A DNA stretch of 64,000 bases, from assembly GCA_035456465.1 (NCBI GenBank), contig DATIDD010000035.1:124001-188000 (forward strand). Reading direction: 5' to 3'. Each line of letters begins with the position of its first letter. Within the stretch, counting starts at the first letter, position 1. The position numbers and the translations under genes are program-made. This DNA is from DATHTC01 sp035456465. GTDB taxonomy: Bacteria > Actinomycetota > Thermoleophilia > Gaiellales > Gaiellaceae. Under the pieces are notes generated by a model that did not search any database, was not told the origin of the DNA, and saw only the letters and a program-made list of their open reading frames with translations. Positions 21,700-29,765 of the stretch are shown here, piece after piece.

Positions 21700-22148
21700 C
21701 CACCTGGCTCCTGGATTGCAGCCCGCTCGCGTGCTGGGAGGCGATCCACGAGCCCGAGCGCTGGCCGGACTGGTGGCCGGGCGTGCTCTCGGTGGAGAGG
21801 CTCGCCGACGGGAACGGGGACGGCGTCGGCTCCGTCTACCGCAACGCGTGGCGCGGCGTGATCCCGTACACCGTTCGCTTCGACGCGCACACGACGAGGG
21901 TCGAGCGGCCGCACGTGATCGAGCTCGAGGCCCGCGGCGAGCTCGCGGGCACGGGTCGCTGGCGGATCTTCGACGGGCCCGCCGTCGCCGTCACCTACGA
22001 GTGGAGCGTCCGCACGACCCGGCCGTGGATGAACGCGCTGGCGCCGGTCGCGCGGCCGCTGTTCGCGTGGAACCACAACGCGGTGATGCGCCGGGGCGGC
22101 GAGGGACTGGCCGGATTGCTGGGTGCGCGGCTCCTGGCGTCCAGCTAG
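21678..22148 (+). CDS. SRPBCC (START-like) family protein
   Basis: A 156-residue polyketide-cyclase/START-like fold protein: FLTTWLLDCSPLACWEAIHE at the start, PERWPDWWPGVLSVE, and a C-terminal amphipathic helix. The family binds hydrophobic small molecules; the ligand is unknown. ATG at 21678 overlaps rmlD by 22 bases; ATG at 21660 is an alternative. It sits between rmlD and rmlB, so a link to lipid-linked rhamnose is possible but speculative. Its TAG stop forms the first half of the -10-like hexamer in front of rmlB. Confidence 0.8.
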   Translation: MADYRFLTTWLLDCSPLACWEAIHEPERWPDWWPGVLSVERLADGNGDGVGSVYRNAWRGVIPYTVRFDAHTTRVERPHVIELEARGELAGTGRWRIFDGPAVAVTYEWSVRTTRPWMNALAPVARPLFAWNHNAVMRRGGEGLAGLLGARLLASS

Positions 22149-22151
22149 CCT
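22146..22151 (+). promoter_or_regulatory. -10 element (TAGCCT) of rmlB built on a stop codon
   Basis: TAGCCT begins with the TAG stop of the SRPBCC gene and ends 7 bases before the rmlB ATG at 22159. rmlB may therefore be transcribed both from the rml operon promoter and from this internal one. Confidence 0.42.
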
Positions 22152-22158
22152 CCGGCCG

Positions 22159-23145
22159 ATGCGAGTGCTGGTAACCGGGGGCGCGGGCTTCATCGGCTCG
22201 CACTTCGTCCGACGCCTCGCGGATGCCGGCGAGGAGGTCGTCGTGCTCGACAAGCTGACCTACTCGGGCAACCGCGCGAACCTCGAGGGCGTCGACCACG
22301 AGTTCGTGGAGGGCGACATCTGCGACCCCGACGCCGTTGCCGAGGCCGCCGCAGGGTGCGCCGCGATCGTCAACTTCGCGGCCGAGACCCACGTCGACCG
22401 GTCGATCCTCGGGCCGGCGGAGTTCATCCAGACCGACGTCGCCGGGACGCAGGTGCTGCTCGACTGGTGCCGCGCCACCGACACGCGGCTGGTGCAGGTC
22501 TCGACCGACGAGGTCTACGGCGACCTCGAGGGCGGCGGCGCCTCGCGCGAGGACGATCCGCTCCGTCCCTCCAGCCCGTACTCGGCCTCGAAGGCCGGCG
22601 GCGACCTGCAGGTGCTGGCGTACGTGCGCACCTACGGCGTCGACGCCTCGATCACGCGCGGGGCGAACACGTATGGGCCGAACCAGTACCCGGAGAAGCT
22701 CGTCCCGCTGATGATCACGAACGCGCTCGACGGCGAGCCGCTCCCGGTCTACGGCGACGGTCGGCAGCGGCGCGAGTGGCTCTACGCGGACGATCACTGC
22801 GCCGCGGTCGAGCTCGTGCTGCGCGAGGGCCGCCCGGGCGAGGTCTACAACGTCGGCGGTGAGGAGCGCGAGAACCTCGAGCTCGTCGAGCGGATCGTCG
22901 AGCTGACCGGCGCCGACCCCTCGCTCGTCCGGCACGTCGCCGACCGGCCCGGGCACGACCGGCGCTACGCGCTCGACTCCTCGAAGCTGCGCGACCTGGG
23001 CTGGTCGCCGGTGCGAAGCCTCGCCGACGGGCTGGAGCAGACCGTGGCGTGGTATCGCGACCGGCGCTCCTGGTGGGAGCCGATCAAGTCCGGCGAGTTC
23101 CGCCGCTTCTACGAGCAGCAGTACGCCGAGCGCCTCGGCACGTGA
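22159..23145 (+). CDS. rmlB: dTDP-glucose 4,6-dehydratase
   Basis: A 328-residue extended short-chain dehydrogenase that converts dTDP-glucose to the 4-keto-6-deoxy sugar. NAD motif VTGGAGFIGSHFVRRL, DKLTYSGNRANL, FAAETHVDRSI, the active-site segment STDEVYGDL, YSASKAGGD (YxxxK), and RGANTYGPNQYPEKL are all family-typical. It completes the dTDP-rhamnose set with rmlA, C and D. Product rhamnose is probably used in cell-wall glycans or exopolysaccharide. It overlaps the next small gene by 4 bases. Confidence 0.95.
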   Translation: MRVLVTGGAGFIGSHFVRRLADAGEEVVVLDKLTYSGNRANLEGVDHEFVEGDICDPDAVAEAAAGCAAIVNFAAETHVDRSILGPAEFIQTDVAGTQVLLDWCRATDTRLVQVSTDEVYGDLEGGGASREDDPLRPSSPYSASKAGGDLQVLAYVRTYGVDASITRGANTYGPNQYPEKLVPLMITNALDGEPLPVYGDGRQRREWLYADDHCAAVELVLREGRPGEVYNVGGEERENLELVERIVELTGADPSLVRHVADRPGHDRRYALDSSKLRDLGWSPVRSLADGLEQTVAWYRDRRSWWEPIKSGEFRRFYEQQYAERLGT

Positions 23146-23360
23146 ACGAGCGGCTCGAGGCGTCGGCGCGCCTGCTCGAGGAGGCCGGCGAGCACCTCGA
23201 CCGCGCGGCGGCGCACTGCCGTGTGGCCGCCGGCCACTTCCGCGACGGCGAGATCCCGCGGGCGGCGGCGCACGCGTGGGCCGCACAGGGCCACGTCGAG
23301 GAGGCTGCGACCCGGCTCGCGGAGCAGGCACGGGACCACGCGGCCAACTCGCATGCCTAG
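23142..23360 (+). CDS. Small helical protein, 72 residues
   Basis: An alanine-rich, entirely helical protein with heptad-like spacing (RLLEEAGEHLDRAAAHCRV; AWAAQGHVEEAATRLAEQ) and several histidines. It may form a two- or three-helix bundle. GTG at 23142 is inside the rmlB stop, so it is translated with that operon. No family recognised. Four bases overlap the end of the convergent kinase gene. Confidence 0.6.
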   Translation: MNERLEASARLLEEAGEHLDRAAAHCRVAAGHFRDGEIPRAAAHAWAAQGHVEEAATRLAEQARDHAANSHA

Positions 23361-24802
23361 GCGCATTTCGCCGCGGCCTTCCGGTCGCGCGTGATCTCCT
23401 TCCGTTCGCCCTGGATCGCCTCGGAGCGGTCGAGGTAGGGGATCGCCTCGGCGCACCGTCCCAGCCCGAGCAGCGACCTGCCGACGTTGTAGTTCGCGTA
23501 CGCCTCGTAGAGCTCCCCGCTGCCCTGGAGCATCGTCAGCGCTCGCTGCGCCACCGGGAGCGCCTCCTCGTAGCGCTCCTCGCGGATGAGGCCGGTCGAC
23601 TCGTCCGTCAGCGCGACGCCCTCCTGGACCGAGCCGCCCGCCTCCGCCTGGGTCGTCGGCGCCGGCTCCGCCTCGCTCGTGACCGTGACCTCGCGCGTCG
23701 TCCCGGGCTGTGTCGTCACGAGCGTGCTCACGACCGTCCGCGGAGCGACCGCGACCGTGCCGGTGCCCTCCGCGCCTCCGGCCCCGCCGTCCGTCAGCGC
23801 CCACGCGACGACGCCGCCCAGCACCGCCAGCCCGACCGCCGCCACGGCGAGGCCGCCGCGTCGCCGGGGCCGCCCGGCTGCGAGGGTCCGCTCCGGAATG
23901 TGCGCCGGGGCGGCGGCGACCCGCGTGGCGCCCGCCTCTGCGTCGAGCGCGTGGCGGAGCGACGACACGAGCTCGGCGCAGCTGCCGTAGCGCTCGCCCG
24001 GCTCCTTCGCGAGCGCGCGTGCGAACACGGCGTCGAGCTCCCGCGGCAGCCCGGCGCCGGCGCCCGAGATCGGCGGCACCGGCGCCTGCACGTGCGCTGC
24101 GGCCTCCGCCGTGGGGTTGTCGCGCGCGAACGGGCGTGTGCCCGCGAGCAGCTCGTAGGCGACGACGGCCAGCGCGTACCGGTCGCTCGCGGGCGTGGCC
24201 CGCTCGCCGCGTGCCTGCTCGGGCGAGAGGTAGCCGGCCGTGCCGAGCACCGTGCCCGGTCGCGTGAACGAGTCGAGGCCTGCCGCGCTGGCGATCCCGA
24301 AGTCGGCGACGTGCACGTCGCCGGAGCGGTCGAGCAGGAGGTTCGCGGGCTTGACGTCGCGGTGGACGACGCCTTGCGCGTGGGCGCGGTCGAGCGCGCC
24401 GGCCGCCTGCGACAGCCACGCCAGCGCGCGGCCCGGGGGCTGGGCGCCGTCTCGAGCGAGCACGTCCTCGAGCGACCCGCCCGGCAGGTGCTCCATCACG
24501 ATGAACGGGCGGCCGGCATGCTCGCCGACGTCGAAGATCGTGACGACGTTCGGGTCGCTCGACAGGCGGGCCGCCGCCAGGGCCTCGCGCGTGAACCGCT
24601 CGCGCACCTCGGTCTCGCCCGCGTAACGGGCGGCCAGGAGCTTGATCGCCACGTCGCGGTCGAGCAGCGTGTCCGTCGCCCGGTAGATCTCGCCCATGCC
24701 GCCGTGGCCGATCGGCTCGGCGTCGACGTAGCGGGCGGGGAAGCTGTCGGCGGCGCCTGCCATCGCCACCCGATTGCCGTCGGCCGCCGGCCGGAAACGC
24801 AT
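23357..24802 (-). CDS. Membrane-anchored Ser/Thr protein kinase with C-terminal repeat region
   Basis: A PknB-type kinase of 481 residues. The kinase domain covers about 28-285: glycine loop IGHGGMGEIYRATD, lysine in VAIKLLAA, catalytic loop VVHRDVKPANLLL, DFGIAS, and GTAGYLSPEQARG. A single membrane helix (LAVAAVGLAVLGGVVAWAL) follows at about 320, then a Thr-rich linker and an external helical region with tetratricopeptide-like character (EERYEEALPVAQRALTML; ANYNVGRSLLGLGRCAEAI). There are no PASTA repeats. ATG at 24763 (MAGAADSF) is an alternative start giving a neater N-terminus. Divergent from the SpoIID gene. Confidence 0.9.
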   Translation of the reverse strand: MRFRPAADGNRVAMAGAADSFPARYVDAEPIGHGGMGEIYRATDTLLDRDVAIKLLAARYAGETEVRERFTREALAAARLSSDPNVVTIFDVGEHAGRPFIVMEHLPGGSLEDVLARDGAQPPGRALAWLSQAAGALDRAHAQGVVHRDVKPANLLLDRSGDVHVADFGIASAAGLDSFTRPGTVLGTAGYLSPEQARGERATPASDRYALAVVAYELLAGTRPFARDNPTAEAAAHVQAPVPPISGAGAGLPRELDAVFARALAKEPGERYGSCAELVSSLRHALDAEAGATRVAAAPAHIPERTLAAGRPRRRGGLAVAAVGLAVLGGVVAWALTDGGAGGAEGTGTVAVAPRTVVSTLVTTQPGTTREVTVTSEAEPAPTTQAEAGGSVQEGVALTDESTGLIREERYEEALPVAQRALTMLQGSGELYEAYANYNVGRSLLGLGRCAEAIPYLDRSEAIQGERKEITRDRKAAAKCA

Positions 24803-24884
24803 CGCTCGCAGCGGTGAACGTTGCGTAAAGAAGCCTTGGCCCCGTCGGGCGCTGCGGTACGCTCGCCGCGGGTCCCGTCGTCCA

Positions 24885-26501
24885 ATGGCACGTTCCGCCG
24901 CACTCCTCGCGTCGCTCGCGCTCGTCGCCGCTCCGGCTGCGCTCGCGCGGCCGCACGCCTCCGTGACCGCACGGGCGGTACCGGCGTCGCAGGCGACGTT
25001 CGTGATCAGCGGCCGCGGCTGGGGTCACGGCGTCGGGATGAGCCAGTGGGGCGCGTACGGCTTCGCCGCCCACGGCTGGACGTACGACCGGATCGTGGCG
25101 CACTACTACCCGGGCACGCAGCTCGGCGCCGCGCCGGTCCCGCGCGTCCGGGTGCTGCTCCGCGACGGCCGGCGCACCCTCCGGATCTCGTCGGCGGTGC
25201 CGTTCGCCGTGCGCGACGGCGCCGGCGTCCGCATGCCGCTCGCGCCGAAGGCCTACGCGTTCGGCCCAGGGCTCCGCGTGCTCGCCGGCAAGGAGCCACT
25301 CGCCGGCCCGCTCCTGTTCCTGCCCGGAAGCGAGCCGCTGCTCGTCGACGGCAAGCCGTACCGGGGACAGCTGGAGGTGTCCGTCGTCGGCGGGAAGCTT
25401 CGCGTCGTGGACGTCGTCGGCCTCGAGGCATATCTCGCGGGTGTCGTTCCCGACGAGGTCCCCTCGGATTGGCCGCCGGAGGCGCTGAAGGCGCAGGCGG
25501 TGGTCGCCCGCTCGTACGCGCTCGCCTCGCGCCGGTCCGGGCCGTTCGACCTCTTCGCGGACGTCCGCAGCCAGGTCTACGGCGGCGTCGCCGCGGAGGA
25601 GCCCGAGACGACGACCGCGATCGGCGAGACGGCCGGACAGGTCGTGCTCTACGAGGGCAAGGTCGCGCAGACCTTCTTCTTCTCGACGAGCGGCGGCCGC
25701 ACCGCCAGCGCGGGCGATACCTGGTCCGGCGAGGCCGTGCCCTACCTCGTCTCCGTCGAGGATCCGTACGACGACGCCTCGCCGCACCACACCTGGGGGC
25801 CGTTCGCGTTCACCGCCGCGACGCTCGCGAAGAAGCTCGGCGCCAAGGGCCGCGTGCTCGACGTGCGGACCGAGGTGAACGCCTCGCAGCGGGTGAACGC
25901 CGTCACCGTCGTCGGCGACCGGGGGGAGAAGCGGCTCACCGGAGGCGAGGTCCGCACCCGGCTCGGGCTCCGGTCGACGTGGTTCCGGGTCGGGACGATG
26001 GTGCTCGCGAGGCCCGCGAAGCCGATCCCCTTCGGGGCGACGGCCACGCTCACGGGAACCGTCCGCGGCATCACGGCGTCGCTGGAGGCGAGGCCCGCGG
26101 GCGGCGCCTGGGTGGTCGTCGGAGCGGTCAAGGGCGGCGCCGGCGGCGCGCTCGCGACCGCGGTCAAGCCGACCGTCGCCACCGAGTACCGCCTCGCCGC
26201 CGGGAAGGTCAGGACGGCGCCGGTGCGGGTGCTGGTCGCGCCGCGCGTCCGGCTCGTCCCGCCGACCGGCCCGGGCGTGCTCGGCGGCATCGTCCGCCCG
26301 GTCCTGCCGGGAACGACCGTGGCGGTGCAGCGCCGCGGCGAGGACGGGGCGTGGTCGGAGGTCGCCGTCGCACGTGTCGACGAGCGCGGCGCCTTCCGTG
26401 CCGAGCTTGCGCTCGCCCCCGGGACCTATCGGGCGCGGTTCGCGCCGGGCCGCGGGCTCGCCGTCGGGATCTCGCCGATCCTCGAAGTGCGGCCGGCGTG
26501 A
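24885..26501 (+). CDS. Secreted SpoIID/LytB-domain protein
   Basis: A 538-residue exported protein. After a signal peptide (LLASLALVAAPAALARPHA) comes the signature GRGWGHGVGMSQWGAYG, then the SpoIID/LytB domain (YLAGVVPDEVPSDWPPEALK, AQAVVARSYAL, VYGGVAAE, FFFSTSGGRTA). SpoIID-type proteins are lytic transglycosylases acting on stripped glycan strands; in non-sporulating actinobacteria related proteins are wall-associated. A beta-rich C-terminal third (390-538) probably binds the wall. ATG at 24885 is used; the region upstream has TACGCT 21 bases before it. It overlaps the subtilase gene by 4 bases. Confidence 0.88.
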   Translation: MARSAALLASLALVAAPAALARPHASVTARAVPASQATFVISGRGWGHGVGMSQWGAYGFAAHGWTYDRIVAHYYPGTQLGAAPVPRVRVLLRDGRRTLRISSAVPFAVRDGAGVRMPLAPKAYAFGPGLRVLAGKEPLAGPLLFLPGSEPLLVDGKPYRGQLEVSVVGGKLRVVDVVGLEAYLAGVVPDEVPSDWPPEALKAQAVVARSYALASRRSGPFDLFADVRSQVYGGVAAEEPETTTAIGETAGQVVLYEGKVAQTFFFSTSGGRTASAGDTWSGEAVPYLVSVEDPYDDASPHHTWGPFAFTAATLAKKLGAKGRVLDVRTEVNASQRVNAVTVVGDRGEKRLTGGEVRTRLGLRSTWFRVGTMVLARPAKPIPFGATATLTGTVRGITASLEARPAGGAWVVVGAVKGGAGGALATAVKPTVATEYRLAAGKVRTAPVRVLVAPRVRLVPPTGPGVLGGIVRPVLPGTTVAVQRRGEDGAWSEVAVARVDERGAFRAELALAPGTYRARFAPGRGLAVGISPILEVRPA

Positions 26502-28120
26502 AGCTCGCCCTCGCGGCGTGCCTCGCCCTCGCGCTCGCGGCGCCGGCGCAGGGGGCGCGGTTCGCCGTCGGGCTCGACCCCGGCGCGGACGCCGACGCGG
26601 TGGCGGCGCGCCTCGACGGCCGCCTCACGCGTGAGCACCTCGCCCTCGGTGCGCTCACGCTGCACGCGCCGGGAGCCGCCGGTGTCGCGCGCGTTCCCGG
26701 CGTCTCCTGGGTCGAGCGCCTGGACGAGACGCGCCGGCTCGCGTTCACCCCGGCCGACCCGCTCGCGGGCCGCCAGTGGTATCTCGACCAGATCCGGGCG
26801 TTCTCGGCGTGGGAGGCCCAGCCGCCGCTGGCGGGGCCGCTGGTCGCGGTCGTCGACTCCGGGATCGACGGCGACCATCCGGAGTTCCGGGGCCGGATCG
26901 CGGAGGCGCGCAGCTTCGTCGGCGGGAAGGCGACGACCGACGCCCACGGGCACGGCACGTTCGTGGCCGGGCTGATCGCCGCGGCGCACGACGGGAAGGG
27001 GATCGCGGGCATCGCCTTCCCCTCGCAGCTGCTCGTCGCGAAGGTCGTCCAGCCCGACGGGACCGTCTCGCTCGAGGCCGAGGTGGCGGCGATCCGCTGG
27101 GCCGTCGACAGGGGCGCCCGCGTGATCAACCTCAGCCTCGGCGGCGTGCGCGACCCGCTGAACCCCTCGCGCGACACGTACTCGCCGCTCGAGGCGGCCG
27201 CCGTGGACTACGCGGTCGCGCGCGGGGCCGTGCTCGTCGCCGCCGTCGGGAACGCCGACCAGGCGCCCGAGCGGCCCTGGGGCTTCGCCAGCTACCCGTC
27301 CGCGCTGCCGCACGTGATCGGCGTGAGCGCGCTCGGCCGCGACGGCTCCGTGCCGGCGTTCTCCGACCGCGACCGCATCTTCAACGACCTCTCCGCGCCG
27401 GGGCAGGAGATGCTCTCGACCTTCCCGCGCGCGCTGTCACGGTCCGGGTGCGCGAACGCCGGGTACTCCGACTGCGGGCCGGAGGAGTTCCGCCGCGCCG
27501 AGGGGACCTCCTTCGCCGCGCCGCAGGTGACCGCGGCTGCGGCGCTGCTGCTCGCCGTGCGGCCCGACCTGCGCGCCGACCAGGTCGCCTACCTCCTCAC
27601 CCGCACTGCGGCCGACGTGAGCCCCTCGACCGGGTGCCGCGAGTGCGCCGCAGGGCGCGACGCCCTCTCCGGCTGGGGGCGGCTCGACGTCGCGAACGCC
27701 GTCTCGCAGGCCGGCACCGGGAAGCTCCCGGTCCCCGATCGGCTCGAGACGAACGACGACGCCGGCATCCGCGCGCGGACGCTCTGGGGGCCTTCGGGGC
27801 GTCGCGTCGAGGCGACGATCGACTTCTGGGACGATCAGTCCGACGTCTTCCGCATCCGCCTCAAGGGCAGCCAGCGGCTGTTCGCGGCGCTGAGCGGGCC
27901 CGCGGCGGCGAAGCTCTCGCTCTGGCGGCCGGGAACGTCCACGGTCGACGGGCTCTCGCTGCGCGTGCAGCGCATGCGGCTCGTCCAGTCGCGCCCTCGC
28001 GCCGCCCAGGAGCGGCTCGCCTACCGCGTGCCGCCGCGCCGGGGCGGCTGGTACTACCTCCAGGTGAAGCTCGGCGCCCCGGGCGCGGGCACGTACGTGC
28101 TCTCGTACGCGAAGCGCTGA
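26498..28120 (+). CDS. Secreted S8-family serine protease (subtilase)
   Basis: A 540-residue exported subtilisin-like protease. Signal peptide (LALAACLALALAAPAQGA), a short inhibitor-like pro-region ending GVSWVERLDE, then the catalytic domain with the full triad: D120 in VVDSGIDGDHPE, H152 in HGHGTFVAG, and S338 in GTSFAAPQV. Cysteines at SGCANAGYSDCG and STGCRECAAG probably form disulfides. A beta-sandwich domain (about 400-540; DVFRIRLKGSQRLFAAL) resembles pre-peptidase C-terminal folds. GTG at 26498 lies in the stop of the SpoIID gene, so a wall lytic enzyme and a protease are co-translated. Confidence 0.93.
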   Translation: MKLALAACLALALAAPAQGARFAVGLDPGADADAVAARLDGRLTREHLALGALTLHAPGAAGVARVPGVSWVERLDETRRLAFTPADPLAGRQWYLDQIRAFSAWEAQPPLAGPLVAVVDSGIDGDHPEFRGRIAEARSFVGGKATTDAHGHGTFVAGLIAAAHDGKGIAGIAFPSQLLVAKVVQPDGTVSLEAEVAAIRWAVDRGARVINLSLGGVRDPLNPSRDTYSPLEAAAVDYAVARGAVLVAAVGNADQAPERPWGFASYPSALPHVIGVSALGRDGSVPAFSDRDRIFNDLSAPGQEMLSTFPRALSRSGCANAGYSDCGPEEFRRAEGTSFAAPQVTAAAALLLAVRPDLRADQVAYLLTRTAADVSPSTGCRECAAGRDALSGWGRLDVANAVSQAGTGKLPVPDRLETNDDAGIRARTLWGPSGRRVEATIDFWDDQSDVFRIRLKGSQRLFAALSGPAAAKLSLWRPGTSTVDGLSLRVQRMRLVQSRPRAAQERLAYRVPPRRGGWYYLQVKLGAPGAGTYVLSYAKR

Positions 28121-28140
28121 TCGTCCGTCCCGCCGCGGGG

Positions 28141-28785
28141 CTAGGCGTCGAGGAGCTCCTCCGCCGGGACGTCGCGCAGCACGCGCGCCGGGTTGCCGAC
28201 GACGACGACCCGCGGCGGCACGTCGCTCGTCACCACGGCGCCCGCGCCGACGAACGCCTCCTCGCCGACCTCGACGCCCGGGCACAGGATCGCGCCGCCT
28301 CCCACGCGCGCGCCGCGCCGGATCGTCGGGCCCTCGATGTTCCCGAAGCGCTGCTCGGTGCGTCCCATCCAGTTGTCGTTCGTCGTCACCACGCAGGGCG
28401 CGATGAACACGTGGTCCTCGAGCGTCGAGTAGGCGGTGATGTACGCGTCGGCCTGGATCTTCGTCATCGCGCCGACCGTGGTGTCGTTCTCGACGAGCGA
28501 GCCGCGGCCGACGACGACGTCGTCGCCCAGCTCGACCCGCTCGCGGATGCACGCCTGGTCGCCGACGACCACGCGCGCGCCGATCCGCGAGCCCGCGAAC
28601 ACGATGGCGCCCGTCGAGACGACGGTGCCGTCCCCGATCACCGTCGGCTCCAGCGGGCCCCGTCGCGCCGTCGACCGCGGCGACAACGTCGGCTGCTTCC
28701 CCACGACCGCGTGCTCGAGCACCTTCACGCCCGTGCCGAGCACCGTCCCCGGGTAGACGACGGCGGTCGGATCGACCTCGGCCAT
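28141..28785 (-). CDS. Left-handed beta-helix N-acetyltransferase (WbpD/WlbB type)
   Basis: A 214-residue hexapeptide-repeat acyltransferase: repeated [IV]-G-x-x-x-x units such as VIGDGTVVSTGAIVFAGSRI and a late VVTTNDNWMGRT, ending with VVVVGNPARVLRDVP, typical of sugar acetyltransferases. In the WbpA-B-E-D-I pathway such an enzyme acetylates the 3-amino group of UDP-GlcNAc(3N)A. ATG at 28785 overlaps the stop of the preceding oxidoreductase by one base (TAATG). The position in the operon with epimerase, dehydrogenase and oxidoreductase supports the assignment. Confidence 0.85.
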   Translation of the reverse strand: MAEVDPTAVVYPGTVLGTGVKVLEHAVVGKQPTLSPRSTARRGPLEPTVIGDGTVVSTGAIVFAGSRIGARVVVGDQACIRERVELGDDVVVGRGSLVENDTTVGAMTKIQADAYITAYSTLEDHVFIAPCVVTTNDNWMGRTEQRFGNIEGPTIRRGARVGGGAILCPGVEVGEEAFVGAGAVVTSDVPPRVVVVGNPARVLRDVPAEELLDA

Positions 28786-29765
28786 TACGCGGCGACCGGC
28801 GTGAGCGACGCCTGCAGCTGCTCGAGAGCCCGCACCACGGCGAGCCCGTCGACGGCTTCGCGGAAGTCGCCCGGGCCTCGCTCGACGAGGTCGAGGAAGT
28901 GCCGGCACTCGAGCCGGAGCGGCTCGTCGTTCGGGATCTTCGGGCTGGAGATGTCGCCGGTGCGCGTGCGCCACTCGCCGTACGACGCGGCCGGCTCCCA
29001 CGGGGCCTTCTCGTAGATCGTCACCTTCCGCTCGAGCTCCATGTCGTCGAACACGACCATCTTCTCGCGGCCCACGACGGTGAGCTTCCGCATCTTGTGT
29101 GGGTCGAGCCACGAGAGATGCATGTGCGCGATCTTCCCCGAGGGGAAGCGGAGGAAGCAGAAGACGACGTCCTCGACACCGGGGGTGAGGAAGGCGTTGC
29201 CGTGCGCCCACACCTCGCTCGGCTCCTCGTCGAGCAGGTGGAGGATCACCGAGAGGTCGTGGACGCCGAGCGACCAGAGCGCGTTCTCGTCCTTGCGGAT
29301 CACCCCGAGGTTCTGGCGGTTCCCGTAGATGCACAGCACGTCGCCGAGCTCGCCGTCGTCGATCAGCCGCTTCACCCGGCGGACGCCGGGGTGGTAGAGG
29401 AGCAGGTGGCCGGGCATCAGCACGAGCTCCCGCTCGCGCGCGAGCGCGACGAGCTCCTCCATCTCGGCCCCCCGCATGGCCGGCGGCTTCTCGACGAAGA
29501 CGTGCTTGCCGGCGGCGAGCGCCCGCCGTGCGAGCTCGAAGTGGGTCGGCACCGGCGTCGCGATCACGACCGCCTCGAGCGCGTCGTCGTCGAGCATCTC
29601 GTCGAAGTCGGCCGTGATGCGGGCCTGCGGGTAGCGCCGCGCGAACTGCGACCGCCGCTCCTCGTCCGGATCGACGAGCCACGCGAGCTCGGCGAGCTCG
29701 TCGAAGTTGCGGACGAGGTTCGTGCCCCAGTACCCGAGGCCGGCCTGGCCGACCCTGGGGGTCAA
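28785..29765 (-). CDS. Gfo/Idh/MocA-family sugar oxidoreductase (WbpB-like)
   Basis: A 326-residue NAD-dependent oxidoreductase. Rossmann motif QAGLGYWGTNLVRNF at the N-terminus, VIATPVPTHFELARRAL, the diagnostic EKPPAMRGAEMEEL and GHLLLYHPGVRRVK follow. WbpB-type enzymes oxidise the 3-hydroxyl of UDP-GlcNAcA. Only a TTG at 29765 gives an intact Rossmann strand; it overlaps the previous stop (TTGA) and has GGAAG upstream. Substrate is inferred from neighbours. Confidence 0.87.
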   Translation of the reverse strand: MTPRVGQAGLGYWGTNLVRNFDELAELAWLVDPDEERRSQFARRYPQARITADFDEMLDDDALEAVVIATPVPTHFELARRALAAGKHVFVEKPPAMRGAEMEELVALARERELVLMPGHLLLYHPGVRRVKRLIDDGELGDVLCIYGNRQNLGVIRKDENALWSLGVHDLSVILHLLDEEPSEVWAHGNAFLTPGVEDVVFCFLRFPSGKIAHMHLSWLDPHKMRKLTVVGREKMVVFDDMELERKVTIYEKAPWEPAASYGEWRTRTGDISSPKIPNDEPLRLECRHFLDLVERGPGDFREAVDGLAVVRALEQLQASLTPVAA

